Assembly (NCBI GenBank): GCA_025618425.1
Contig: CM046837.1
Coordinates: 25,167,793-25,231,792, forward strand
DNA length: 64,000 nt
Direction: 5' to 3'
Source: Heliocidaris tuberculata
Taxonomy: Eukaryota > Echinodermata > Echinoidea > Camarodonta > Echinometridae
The notes beneath the pieces are model-generated. The model saw only the letters and a list, made by a program, of their open reading frames with translations, made no database searches and was not told the origin of the DNA. Within the stretch, counting starts at the first letter, position 1; the number at the start of each line of letters is the position of its first letter. Of the stretch, positions 11,082-26,000 are shown one piece after another. The position numbers and the translations under genes were made by a program.

Positions 11082-14000
11082 ATCCAGCTGAGGCATGCGG
11101 CTTATCTTTGTTCAAAACTCACATGCCCCTGACAAAGGAATTAATTAATAAGGTTGAAGATTTGTCAATCTGTCGGTCAATTGAATCTGGTGTCGCCGAA
11201 ATCACTGACCCGTCTCCGTGGTCTAGTGGTTAAGGCATTGGCGTTCTAAGCCAACGACCCGCGTTCGATTCCCGGCGGAGACATTTTTTCAACCTTTGCA
11301 AAAATTCAAAAAGGGAGGACAGCTCTGGGAAACTTTGATTTAAGCTACGCAACCATTATTCTCTCATTTTCATTTCTCACAATTATATATATATATATAT
11401 ATATAAGCCAGTTTGTAATTAAAATTTGTGGACGTGCAGATAAAGGTCATATGTACGGAGTACAACTGACCTTTATACGCTTTCATATTGTGTGCACTAT
11501 CATGCGCACACCACTTTGATTTTACGAGTAAACAAGTAGCGCGTCAACCAAAGCAGATGCGTGTGCGCGTATAAATTGGGGTCATGTCAGGGTCATTTGT
11601 ACCATGTAGTAATTACAAACTGGTTTATTGGTCCACGGTCCATTTCCTACTGTACACTAACTAAATTCTAACTTCCCCCCTGGACCCAACACTATGTACA
11701 TGTATAACCCTAACCCTAACTTAAAACCCAACAGCAAGTCTAATCCTTACCCTATACTTAATACCAAATAAACCCAGAAGCAATAGAGTCCCGAAAGGTG
11801 ACGTCATACTAACCAAGTTGTCAAGGTTGGTGGTTCCAAACAATATTGTGCTAAACAATGGCGTGGAGATCACACCAGCGCCAAACACTGAATTCGCCTC
11901 CCTCATGCCCTTTGCTTGAATGATTTCGCAGTGAACCTCATTCGCAGGCTCTGTCGTTTGGAACCAGTAACCTGAACGACGAGTGAATATGACATCAGCA
12001 CTTCGGTAATCTATTGTCGCTGGAGCAATTGTCTGATCACCTTCCACAGGTGAATGATGATCAATTTGACCGCACAAAAAATGTGGGGTACTCGTTTTTC
12101 TGAGGGTTCGTTTTTTTCTGAAGGTTCATAATTCTGAAGGTTCGTAATTCAGGAACACAAATTTCCCATATTCAATTCAATTCAATTCTCATTTATTTCA
12201 TTTTCAATTAAAAAGTACATTCGAAACAAATACAAAATAAGTCATAAACGAAATAAGAAAATGAAATGGGGAACTACATAAATAAAGCCCTTGGGCCTTG
12301 TACAAGCATAGTTCCCTAAAAATATTGCGAAAATGATATAGACAACAAATAGAAAAAGATAAAACTAAAACTAAAAATATAACACAAATATAGACAACAA
12401 AGAAAAATAGGAACAGAAAAATAACTATACATATTTAAGAGAAAGAAAAAGCTTCAACTTTTTTTTGAAAGAAGTGATTGTATTGCAATTAGAAATACAT
12501 TTGGGAATTGAGTTCCAAATTACAGGGAAATTATGTCGTACTGATTTCATTGCATTATTTGTTTTTACTGGCCATAAGTGAAAAGAATCCTTAAAACGGG
12601 TATCATGATTATGTATCTGGTAATTAAGAGTGAACATTTGAGAAATATTAGAGGGTAATTTATTTTTAAAGTAAAAGAAACCAAGGAGAGCAAGGGAGTA
12701 ATAGTACAAATCAAAAATATTAAGAGTTTTCAATTTACTGAACAATGGGGCAGAAGCAGGGGGTTCATAATTCCGAAAATGAAAAAGGGTTCATAAATCC
12801 AAAGGTTCGTAATTCCAAAAATGCAGTAGAGCCCTAAGTACATGTAACCTTTTGGAATTACGAAGCTTCGGAAATATGAACCCTTTTTCATTTTCGGAAT
12901 TACGAACCGTCAGAGTAACAAACCTTCAGAAAAAAAGAACTTCGGAATTATGAACCTTTGGGAAAACGACATGTAAACCCCCCCCCCAAAAAAAAAAAAA
13001 AAAAATACCTGACAGATACCACATTCACACAATGATTGACATGTGAGTTCGGTGGATCAGACATGCAAACAAGATTTTACATAATCCATGACCCAGAAAA
13101 GAAAACCCTTTCATACTGTAGGTTACAAATTGAAAAAAAATCAATTGCTGAACAATGTTTCCAAACAAAGATGTCTTCATTTTCCCCCCAGAAATGATAG
13201 TGAAGTTTTTACATCCATGGGGGATACATGTACTTTATGCCCAATTCACCAATGCAACAAAAGCATTTTATCTCAAAATTGTGTTCTTGAAAGTTCATTT
13301 TACATGACCACTGTCCAAAAATCTGATGGTCCAGAAGGGGTTATAATGTCATAACTATACAAGCTTAGATTGTTGAGCACAAATAACATTGATATCTTTT
13401 TAAAGAATCTACAAAATCTTAAGTGTTTCTCTAATCTTTTTAACTGTACTTTTTAAGTATTCTGCTTGATGCTATTAAAGGGGACTTATCACCCAAAACA
13501 TCATTATGTCCAACTAGTATGTATAAAACCAGCCCCCCCCCAAAAAAAAAAGGATAAAAAATTAACCTGACATTTTATAGATGAACAATTAAGGAAAATG
13601 AAGAAAATAAAGGACATAAAAACATTAAAACCTCCAAGCATGGACCCCCTAGTCAGACCTAGGTTCCATGCACGTGTGTGCTCATATGGGTATCAAGGAG
13701 TCTACTGAGTGGCTTTTCCCTTCATTTAAAGAGTATTAATTTTCCATTTATCTTAACAAAAGTAATATGAGAAGTAGTTACTTCAAATATAGTATACCGG
13801 TATGGAACCCAGCACATTCAGAACAAAACATTTTCTTGATAATCGGCCCCCTTTATATATTCCCTTAAAAATTCGAAGGACTCACAATACCCGACACTGA
13901 CCTGCTGTGTTATTTCCACATCTTGAGGCATCTTCATCACATCCTTGCTGCAAGGATCTGCTTGGAAAAAGATCTCCACTCATCACAAACATCACTTCAA

Positions 14001-17000
14001 GAATAATTTACTCCTCTTATGGCGCAAAAAATTGATTTCTCCTCATCAGGCGTAACAATCGAAGTACCAACATTCCAATCACTCGTCAATCTAAGGACCC
14101 CTTCTCATTAGAATAGCTCATAATGTCAAAGAAAATATGACTGATATACAATATACTACATGTATATATATATATATGCCATAATTATTGTTAGGTAGCA
14201 GATTTTACAACATACAAAAACAAGGGGCAATGCATATGGGCAATTCCAGCGTAACAGACATGACAGTCAAGACCATTTTCTGGTTATTTAAGACAGTTTT
14301 AATCAAAACCAAGAGTCTTAAAACATATTTTAGTGACTGAATCAGACACATTTGACTATCAAGGACATACACATCAAATTTCACAGTATATCACTGAATA
14401 GTTGAAGAGAAAATAGACTCTTTGTAAAAGTAACGGACATGACACCATATATCACATGTCATGTCCGTTACGCTGGAATTGCCCACATTGTAAGTTGCCT
14501 GTGCTAATTATCACAAACACAACTCGTCAAAATGTCAATGTTCTTGTCGTCCATGAAAATAACTGTTCACAAAGATAAAATAGTTGGCTCCTTTTGCACT
14601 GACCAAGAGAACACCACTGCAATAATCATTTCCTCCTTGGAATTTGACACGGAAAAAATGTGACCATATTTTTGACAAGGATTAATCCAAACTGTACAAA
14701 ATTGTACAGAACAGCAGATTCCTCTTGAAGTTCTCTTTATAGCAGAATAACAAATGACGAAGTTGGCTTCTTTTGCAGTTACCAAAGAAACATCACCACA
14801 ACAACTACCTCTCCTCACACTTCCCCTCTAAAAAATTTGCCAATGTTTCAGTCACTGCGTCAAGGGTTAATCCATAATAAAGGCTCCTTTTGGAGTTACT
14901 GAAGAAAATTTACTGCAACAATGAACGCCTCCTTGCATGCCACTCCAAATGCCAATTCACAATGTCTCGCTAAGGCACTCCTTAATCCAAACGCTTTAGA
15001 CTACACACCATTTTTAAAACAAATCTTTGGGGCATTATCAAAACTTTTAAAAGCTGGCTCCAGTGACCAAAGAGAAATGCAAGATCTCAGAGGGAAGAGA
15101 ATTACGAGAAAGAAGTTGATCCGCGATTAGTTTTGCGTACGTGACAAGCTCAGGCACAGCCCTGGTGCAGAAGGATGTTTTACTTGGACATCCTGTTACT
15201 ACAGACCGATTATAAGGTTGGTGGGGGAAGATTGGCGAAGCTCTGATCTTCAGATGCAGGAAAAGCGTCTTGATCCTTGCCGGCTCGCTTGATCAGCCCT
15301 GGGGCAGAAATGTCAAGCGACGAGACATGAATGACGCATCTAATGTAAGGTTACATGGGTGTGTAAGCAATGTGACAGTACAGACATTTTTTACACTCTC
15401 TCCCTAGCTCTCTCTTTCTTTCTCTCTCTAGAGGCAGTTTTGAATCGTGGGAAGTACAGTGCAGTGATGACAGAAATGACAGAATTCCTGAACTCTTCAG
15501 GAACGTGCATGTTTCTGAAGATTGTTCTGGAACATTTTGCACAAATTGACATGCCACAGCACAATTACAAAATGAAACTCATATATGTCTGTTTTTATTC
15601 ACTGTACCCTCACTAAAGGCAAGCTCACTCTAGTGGCCCCTTGAAATATTTTCCCCTAGAAGAAGAAGATTGTGCGGTGGACACAAGGCGAGCTGTGTAT
15701 GGAGGCCATTTACATGAATAAAACTCTCTGGTGCCCATAGGCAATGCCCTGTAAAACCATCATCTAGAAAGGCCACCTAGCTGTCTTTATTGCCGTAAAA
15801 CCAAACAATCTCACTTTAAAGAGAAGGTCGAGTTCTGGCCAAGGTGAAAAATGATTTGTGAGCTTTCTCATTCTTTTCATGTCAGTTTGGAAGAACATCA
15901 TAACAGAAATGTCCCCTGAAAAGGATAGATCTTCAAATGCCCTCATATTTTAAATATGACGAGAATTTTCATGTAGCTGAAGTGTTGGGGCCGAGCATTC
16001 AAGCAACATTTGTGTGCAGTCCCATATACCCATTTCTGCGTGCAGTGCTTGTGCTTTGCACTGAGATTTACTATTTTGATGATTCCATTAATACCTCACA
16101 GTATACACCAATTCTTGTATCTAGACATGATCAACTCAGTTGCTTTGAGACAGTTTCTTTCACACGGTAATTGCACAAGCAGAACTCAACTTTATCTTTA
16201 ACGAGCGCCATTTTAAATTGGCTACTTTTTACTGTTTCAATTGGGTGGCTTTTGCTTGTCGAATGTGTATTACACTCTTGCATATATGTTTCTAACAAAA
16301 ACAATACAAAAACCAAATCATAAAAAAACATTGTTCAGGATACAAAGGATAAGATTCCTCTGAAGTATTCTGTTTTGTACAATAAAAAAATAAAGTGTGT
16401 ATGGGTATTTTGACAATTTAAAGAATTAATTAGACTTTCGTTAATAGTGAAACTATTAATGGCATACCTTTAATTTATAGTAATTGTATTATTCATCAGA
16501 ACTAAAAATTAGAACAAATGAATAAACTGCAATTTCATTGTCTGGTTGCCAATATGGGAAATGAAATCTCTTCCTTCACAATGATAACAAAACTTGTTTG
16601 ATGCCATTCTGAAAGGAAAACATTTATTTCCAAGAAAAACACTGAAAGTAAAACTACACATGTACCTTCATTTAGACATACTGAAAAATATGAAACTTAA
16701 TACTCCTTTGTCATGTTTCATTATTACAAACAAACCCTCTTTAACCCATTGCCTACGGGAACAGGATTGTCCCTGTATTAAGCCTATGGGAATTAGAGAA
16801 TTTAGTAGTCAACAGGCTAAAATTGTTTAAAAAAAAAAGAATTTGGCCATTTATATGTACCTTGCAGATAAAGTTGAGTTCTGGTTGTGCAGTCACATGA
16901 AAGAAACTGTCTGAAAGCAATTGGGAAAGGCTGATCATGTCTACACAAGAATAGTTGTATACTGTGAGGTCTTGGAATGATCAAAATGATAATAAATTGA

Positions 17001-20000
17001 CCCCCAATCTCAATGGAAAGCTAATCCACTGCACACAGAAATGGGTATGTGGGATTGCACACAAATTTTGCATGAATGTTTGCTCCAACACTTCAGCTAT
17101 TTCTCATCATACTGTAAATGCAGAAATATTTGTGGTACATTAATTTTCGTGAATTTCGCGCTATTTTCGACAAGCGCGAATTCCAGAACTCGCGAAAATA
17201 TTAGCCTGATTTCCTATGCGGGTTGAATTGCGCACTTCAGCACATTAATATTTGTGTGTGTGTGTGTGTCCAATTCATTATTGAGCATGTGTGTAAAGTT
17301 GCGCATGCATTTGAATGGACTGTGTGTGTGCAAATTAATAAATGGAGTGGGTGTACATATGAGTTTGTAATTGTGCAGCGCGAATTTAGGAACCCGCAAA
17401 TATGTTTTGGGGTCGCTCAGCGCAAAAATTTAATCGGGCGAAAATAACAGTGTTTACAGTACATGTAGTTCAAATGAAGGCATTCGATGATCTATTCTTC
17501 TTCAGTGTACATTTCTACCATGATGTTTTTCCAAACTGACATGAAAAGAATGAAAAAGCTCAAATTATTTTTCACCTTTACCAGAACTGCTTTGCTTTAT
17601 AAAGGTAATCTAGAGTTCTGGTGATAAAGGATATTCAATAAACAAACTTATAAGCCACCTACATGCACTGAAATCTGTGAACATGACAATGACATATATT
17701 ATATAATCCAAACATGATTTCTATATTAAGTAATACAATAGGGTATTAGAATTGCCTAGAAGTTGATTTCTTAAAAGTCCTTACATTCATGTTAGATATA
17801 CATGTAAGATATCTGCCAAATGACACTGGAAGAAAGTATACAATAAAAACTGAGTGATGAGCAACCGAAGATAAGAAAAAAAAAAAGCTACATGTAGTTG
17901 TTTCATCCTACATGTGACACCATGGTCTCATATAGTTTGTTGAGAGTCAGAATGGCGTTAAGGTAGCTTAGCGAAACATCGTGGCATGGAAGAACGCGGG
18001 AAAGACGCATAGAGGAAAACTGCAAGTTTTGTATGTGCTTATAAAATTAGAATCAGACATATCTGAATCAAAATTTTCATATTATTTTGCTTAAAATTGT
18101 TCAAATATTTGAATAATAATTCTAAATTGTAATATTTCGAGTCTGCCTTTAGAGAATAAAATTATGATTTTGAGCAAATTTGTCATATGCGTTTTTCCCG
18201 CGTTAATACATGTACGCGCCACGACGTTTCACTAAGCTACCTAACTCTATAGACATGTATGGAAATGTAAGGAGTTAATGCCCTTCTGGCTTTCAGCAGA
18301 CGATATAAGCAATTTTTATTTACAGGCGCTTTTCAGTAAATCTAATTTCCAGAAAGTTTTTGATACTTTTTCAATATTTTGCCGATCTATAAAACAATAT
18401 GAGAAACAATTCAGAGTTGCTTTGAGCCAGTTACACTTAGCTTGAAATTTTTTCCTTCAAAATTATTGAAAAGAGAACTATCACACCTTATCTACATTTG
18501 ATTAAAGCAGACATGAAAATGCTATGATAAACAAAAATGGTATTGATATTTTAGTGGAATACATGTATAGCCATTTCAAACGGGAAAAGAATAAAATCTT
18601 TCACATGAATTTTTTAAAAATTGTTCTTGTGGTATGGACATTAAGAATGTTCAAAATGCTATTTAATCTGAAAATTAAAGTAAGGATATTGTATCTTAAT
18701 AATGCTTTATTTAGAAAAAAATGATGCTTAATTACTATTTCTTACAACAATGAACAAACTTTGCCTTGATCATTATTTTATGAAAAGGTAATTTATAATT
18801 TAAAAAGAAAAATCCCTAGAAGTATTGAATGTCAACTTACTTTTATTGTTCTTGTGTATGACCACTTATAAGTAAGACCATGTTTCCTCAAAGTGAATTA
18901 TAAGTGTAACTATCATACCTCTATCAGATATCATTTAAAACAAAAATGAAACTGATTTCCTACTTCCTGCATAAACCAAATTTATTTTGTTGTTCTGTGG
19001 TGTTGCCTTTAGGAAGTTCGAAATCCTTGAAAGTATTGAAAATAAAACTAACAAGCATGTAAAAATAGGCTGTCACTTGACTGAAATAATAAGTGAATAT
19101 TAATGACCTTTAAATTTAATATATCAATGGAAGTATAATCTATATCCCTTGAACAACCCAATTCTTCAAATTCACAAAATCATTAAAGGAGAATGAAATC
19201 CTGGGGAAATATCCATTTTAATGAAAAGAGAGGATAGAGAGAAGCAATTTAAAGAAAGTTCCATCAAAATCGGTTACGAAATAAAAAAGTTATGAAAGTT
19301 TGAAAAGTCTCAATGTACTTTCCATGGCGATCCTCAAATTGGCAATGTTGCTTCAGAATGGCAGGTTTAGTAGTACAACTCTCAATATATTTTGTACACA
19401 AAATTTCATATTTTATCCATTATCTCTAAAGATGCTGCTTGTCTTTTTGTGAACTCAACATATGTTGTGTCAAATACATTTTCCCATGATATATCTTGAG
19501 CTAAGAAGGAGACAAGCTGCACCTTGAGAGAGAATGAGGAAAATATGAAATTTTGTGTACAAAACATATATGGAGAGTTGTACTACTAAACCTGTCACTT
19601 GGAAGCAACACTGCCAATTTGAGGATCACCATACAAAGTAAATTGAGACTTTTCAAACTTTCATAACTTTCTCATTTTTTAACCAATTTTGATGGAACTT
19701 TTATTAAATTGGTTCTCTCTATCCTCTTTTTTCATTAAAATTGATTTTTCCACACTGTTAAAACATGTATTAAAAAACTAGGGATTAAAAAAATGTTGAT
19801 TAAAAATGGTTCAACATTGGTTATAAAATGAGTGTTGGTTAAAAATGACTTTTAATCTTGCGTGGGTTAAAAATATTGTTGATTAAAATTATTGTTTTTA
19901 ATCTTATTGGTAACTTTGTAACCAACATTGATTAAAAACAGTGTTCTTGGCTTTCCCGCCAAAATGATAGTGCTATTAAACTGTCGAGACAAATTATCTT

Positions 20001-23000
20001 TTTGTTGGTTAAAGTTTGATCAAAGTTGATTAAAATACCAATCGCGTGACCGAACAGCGCATGCGCATATGGATTTGGAACAAATTTGCTACGCGCACAT
20101 ATCTATCACAGAAATTGTTTGCGATAAAAATGGAAGGCGTTGTCATTCAAGTTGCTGAATGATTGGGGACTTTCAAAGTGCTTGTTGGCATGTTTGAAGG
20201 TGAGAAACTCTTTTTCATATCTGTGATTGTTGTCTAGCTTAATCTTGGGAAGAAATAGATCTACAGCGTGATCTTTCTTTCTAATTTAAACGGCTTGGGA
20301 GCTACTTCCACCTGCTCGATCTGGACTAGACCTGGCTAAGCCAGGCCCACCGGTAGATCTACTGACTACACCTACGGTAGCGAGGAGGCGACACCGGCGG
20401 TATGGCGGTGTGTTCAACTTCGCGGATGTCCATATTTCGCGGACAGGGCAATATGACAAAAACTGAAACTAGAACAGTTTTTTGAGAAAAAAAAGATATA
20501 GCATCAATGTAGACGTAGGCGTAGTCTACCGGTAGGTCTGGCTTAGTCAGGTCTAGTCCAGGTCTGAGCAGGTTGAACTTCCCAAACCGCTTAACTTAGA
20601 AAGCAATATCACACAGATCTATCTCTTTAAAAGACTAGCTAGACAACAATCACACTGTTAAAACATGTATTAAAAAACTACAGATTAAAAAAAATTAGAT
20701 TAAAAATCGCTCAACATTGGTTATAAAATGAGTGTTGGTTAAAAATAACTTTTAATCTTGCGTGGGTTAAAAATATTGTTGATTAAAATTATTGTTTTTA
20801 ATCTTATTGGTTACTTTGTAACCAACATTGATTAAAAACAGTGTTCTTGGCTTTCCTGCCAAAATGATAGTGCTATTAAACTGTCGAGACAAATTATCTT
20901 TTTGTTGGTTAAAGTTTGATCAAAGTTGATTAAAATACCAATCGCGTGACCGAACAGCGCATGCGCATATGGATTTGGAACAAATTTGCTACACGCACAT
21001 ATCTATCACAGAAATTGTTTGCGATAAAAATGGAAGGCGTTGTCATTCAAGTCGCTGAATGATTGGGGACTTTCAAAGAGCTTGTTGGCGTGTTTGAAGG
21101 TGAGAAACTCTTTTTCATATCTGTGATTGTTGTCTAGCTTAATCTTGGGAAGAAAGAGATCTACAGTGTGATCTTTCTTTCTAATTTAAACGGCTTGGGA
21201 GCTAGTTCGACGTGCTCGATCTGGACTAGACCTGGCTAAGCCAGGCCCACCTTAATCTACTGACTACGCCTACGGTAGCGAGGAGGCGACGCCGGCGGTA
21301 TGGCGGTGTGTTCAACTTAACGGATGTCCATATTTCGCGGACAGGGCAATATGACAAAAACTGAAACTAGAACTTACAGTTTTTGGGAAAAAAAGATATA
21401 GCATCAATGTAGGCGTAGGCGTAGTCTACCGGTAGGCCTGGCTTAGTTAGGTCTAGTCCAGGTCTGAGCAGGTCGAACTTCCCAAACCGCTTAACTTAGA
21501 AAGCAAGATCACACAGTAGATCTATTTCTTTATAAGACTAGCTAGACAACATTCACAGATATGAAAATAGTTTCTCCAGGGAGTTTCTCACCAAATAAAA
21601 CTAACCAACATATGGTTAAACATTTAACTAACAATTTGTTTAAGTTTAATCAACACCAATTTAACCAATGTTGAGTAAAATATGATTAACCAACAAATGG
21701 TTAAACATTTAACCAACAATATGTTTTAGTTTAATCAACACCGATTTAACCAACGTTGAGCAAAATACGATTAACCTACAAATGATTAAAACTTTTAACC
21801 AACAAGATTGAAAATTTTAATCAACGTTCTAACAGTGCACAGATATGAAAAGAGTTTATCCAGGGAGTTTCTCACCAAATAAAACTAACCAACAAATGGT
21901 TAAACATTTAACCAACAATTTGTTTAAGTTTAATCAACACCAATTTAACCAATGTTGAGCAAAATATGATTAAAGTTTTAACCTACAAATGTGTGGTTCA
22001 CCTGGTAATCCTCAGTTGATTAAAATTTTAACCAACAAGATTGAAAATTCTAATCAACGTTCTAACAGTGCACAGATATGAAAAGAGTTTATCCAGGGAG
22101 TTTCTCACCAAATAAAACTAACCAACAAATGGTTAAACATTTAACCAACAATTTGTTTAAGTTTAATCAACACCAATTTAACCAATGTTGAGCAAAATAT
22201 GATTAACCAACAAATGGTTAAGCATTTAACCAACAAAATAAAACTAACCAACCAATGGTTAAACATTAATTTCAGTTTAATCAACACCGATTTAACCAAT
22301 GTTGAGCAAAATAAGATTAACCAACAAATGATTAAAACTTTCAATCAACCACAGGTTAAACTTTAATCAACAGGCCGTTGATTAAAGTTTTAACCTACAA
22401 ATGTGTGGTTCACCTGGTAATCCTCGGTTGATTAAAATTTTAACCAACAAGATTAAAAATTTTAATCAACGTTCTAACAGTGCAAAGGGTTTCATTCTCC
22501 TTTAACTGTTTCATAAATTTTGACGTAAGATATTATAGAACAGCGTTTAAATCAAGATGAAGAACAAAAACGCTACTATGATTAAAGACATACATGTAGG
22601 TCACAATTAACAAATTGTCGGCCTAAATGTCTTAAAACTTGCTGGCACCATATAAGGGATAAGAAAGTTCTAAAACAAAAAAAATATATAAAAAATCATA
22701 TTGATGTATTGGTTGTATGGTGGCCTATAAAGTAAAATCCTACAGCCTCCTGTGAATAGTGTATAAGCCATAAATTTCACCACCATAAAGTTTTGCAAAT
22801 TGGACTTGCCAGGCTATTTTGCGTGTGGTTGAATTCGCGATTGGGAAATTCTCAGATCTACAAACAGCAATGATAATGTACTTTCGCGAAGCTAAGTAGT
22901 GAATTTCTGACCAGGAGACAACAAATTGACAATTGAATACTTATATTTATGTTGGCAATATTTTAGTATGTTGTTAAATTCGTGACCCACGGGTGATTCA

Positions 23001-26000
23001 CGAAATTCGTGGAAATAAAACCCCCGCGAATTATATGGCGTATGTACAGTACTTCTCTGAAAGTGTGAAATTAGGGCAGAATTAAGGTCTTAATTTAATG
23101 CCATCAAGTTGTTTTTACTTAAGATAAAAATATTTATTTATCAGTAACATATATTTATCTATTGATTCATTCATGCATTTCAAAATATTTTATTAACAGG
23201 GTGATACATAGTGCTTTATAAAATGTACACCTGGTATACATGCTACAATAACAAATACAATGTCAAAGCTATAGAAAACATAATAAAGGATTTCACTAAA
23301 TTATTGATGGATAAAGTAATATAAAATGGAAACAAGTTGGTGACTTGGAGCAAATACACAATCCGATACAGAAAAGCATGTTTATCAATTACATGTAGTT
23401 GATGTAAACGCAACATGGTAATACGTAAACTGCAATCACAAAAATCGTAACGCCATGCGAAATTGAATCTATAATCTCACCTTGCTCCATGCTTCCTTGT
23501 GTGATAGTAATACAACTGCAAGTAAAAGTGCAACTAAATAATATACCACAGATCTTTATGTGTCAAACTGTAGGCCTACTATCTTACATGTCATCAATCA
23601 GCTCAAGATGTACAGTAAAGTTGCAATTATGGACATTCAACGCCCCCTCACGACTCCTTTCAATTAACAATTACTGTGGTACAAATATGCGTCTATCATT
23701 CATGTTTTGTCAGTGGCATGGAAACTAATAATGCGAGATATTTATAGTCGTCCAGGATGGTGATTGTGGAGATGGAGAATTAAAGATTCCGAGACACAAT
23801 GACAGGCTTCTCAGCAGAAAAAAATTTTACACATGGTTCAAATAAACAGAAATATGGCTTTACCGAATCACATTGGGGTGATCTGAGAGGACCAAAGCAA
23901 TTTTGCAGGTTGAATGTATGCACTCACACCAGTCCATATTGAGTGAAATATGGCCTTATGACATCTCCAAGAGGTGATTTTGGAGACTGAATGTAGGCAT
24001 TGACTGATTTACTACCCTTGTCAGTACCCTTGTAACATTTTTCTTTATTTTCTGAAATTTCTCACCCTTGGTATCAACACCAAGGATGTACATGTATACT
24101 GGCAAGGAGGCTACACAATGACACTGCAGAGTGCTTTGATAGGAGGACTCAACTGATGCAATAACTGAGAATATACTATCGATTACTTCGGACCATGTTT
24201 CTGTCATGCCAGGTTCGTACATGTACTGTACTTCTAGACTTTTCCTTCAGGATACACATACACGCACTGCATGGCAGCTTGAGAGAGGATACATTTGGCA
24301 AATGCCTCCCTCTTTACAAAAATGTAGTAAACCTTAAGCACATACATGTAAAAGAAAAAAATTGTGGACTCTACAGACACCTGAAGAACTTTTTTCTTTT
24401 TGCTGTCAGAAAACTCTCGCATTGTGCCCCCCAATAATCCTAGATCCGCCCCTGTATACACTGTATGTATCAACATTCATTTACCAATCAAGATCAGTTA
24501 CTCAATCATTCAATCAATCTATCAATCAAAAAATCTGAGAAGTTATCAGAGATTTCACAAGATCGATAGCCCACAAGACCGACAGCCCACCTGACTTACA
24601 ATATACATGTCAGTCTCACAGGATCGGTCTTGTGGGCCTTCAGCCTAATGGGCTGTGGGTCTATTGGAGGGATTGACAATAGATAAAACTATTTAGCCGC
24701 TAGAGGGCATCAACAGATATTTATCAAACGCTTGCTTTTGATTGGTTGACGCACACTGCAGGAGCAGTGGGTACAGCTTTCGATTGTTCTACCACTTCTT
24801 GTCTTTTCGAAAGTTAAAGCTGGTTAGTTAAGTTAAAGTTCCACACCTCTCAGCGTCTTGAACAGTACATAAACATACAATTGACCAATAAAGCGTATGT
24901 TCAATCACTCTACATGCATCAAACACTCACATACCCAACCATCAAATATTCAATTAACCAATCAACCAACCAACCAACCGATAAAAAATAAAGAAAATAT
25001 TTGTAGTCAGCATACCATGTTTGTTCTTGAGATACTGGACGACCTCTTGCCTAAAGTTGATGCGAGCGAGTTCTACAGCTGTCAGCCTCTTCACATCTCT
25101 CGCTTCCAAGTCCGCACCGTATTCCACCAAGAGACGTACCATCTGAAGCTTGCCATCTTTAGCTGCAACATGTAATGGTGTCTTTATTGAAAAGATATTA
25201 TAGAAAAAAAAAAAATGACTTGATCATTTCTTTGTATGCATATATTATAATTTGCTATTAAATATAATATTCATTATTTACACTTATAAAATGACAAACT
25301 ATTTTGAGACAAAAATGAAGCAAACTGAAATCCCCTTATATGGCTTCTTTAGGCAAATTATAAGTGTTGATTTCAAATTTAAAAGAACTATAGATGACAT
25401 AGACATGCACAAATTTGTATCACTGAATATGCATGACTCATTTGCATATTTCTTCTTTCTCCATAAAATGCTTCAATAAAATATTCAATAGCATATTTAG
25501 TTTCTTTATAAAGCTTCAAAAGTATTGGATATTATTCAGATACCATCTGTTAAAAAAGGAAACTCACTGTTTCAATTATTAATCAATCAATTATTTAGTG
25601 TCATTTAATCAATTAATTATTTACAATAATTATGAAATCACTAACCACTAAATCGATGCAGTTTGGTACAAGATGATATATAATACATGAATGTAAAAGC
25701 TTAGTGTAGAAACTAACACTTGATTGCAAGCTAGCCGCAAGCTTGCAGCACGCTTAATGGCACACTTATCGGCAAACTTGCAGCAAGCTTGTATTGTACC
25801 AAATGTATAAATGTAGATTAGCTGCAACACGCTTGATGGCAAGCTTGCAGTAATCTAGTCACAAACTTTTTTTCAAGTTTGCTGCAAGCTTGCCGCAAGC
25901 ATGCCGCAAGCACAGGGCTGTCAACTTTGGGGAACTGCTTGGAGGGAGATTCGTGATTTTTTTTCTCTCGCCTGCCCTCCAATTTTTGGGGTCTCTTTTA

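Larger units (their letters stand above)
19187..22501 (+). mobile_element. TTAA MITE family C, split by a composite element
   Basis: The left part 19187-19752 and right part 22483-22501 together match the intact family C copies at 40.3 and 46.7 kb. Outer TTAA sites are at 19183-19186 and 22502-22505. The ends are AGGAGAATGAAA.. and the inverted ..TTTCATTCTCCT. The interior is a long imperfect palindrome. Confidence 0.8.

Noticed and set aside
11721..12077. 118-codon minus-strand frame
   Set aside because: Lies in a repeat with CCCTAA words and GGAGCAATTGTC; no domain or splice context.
23481..23515. 35-nt exon-like segment on the minus strand between a good acceptor and GTGAGA
   Set aside because: It can follow the 25 kb ankyrin exon in phase, but it ends in phase 0, whereas the next exon needs phase 1. 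At most an alternative exon.
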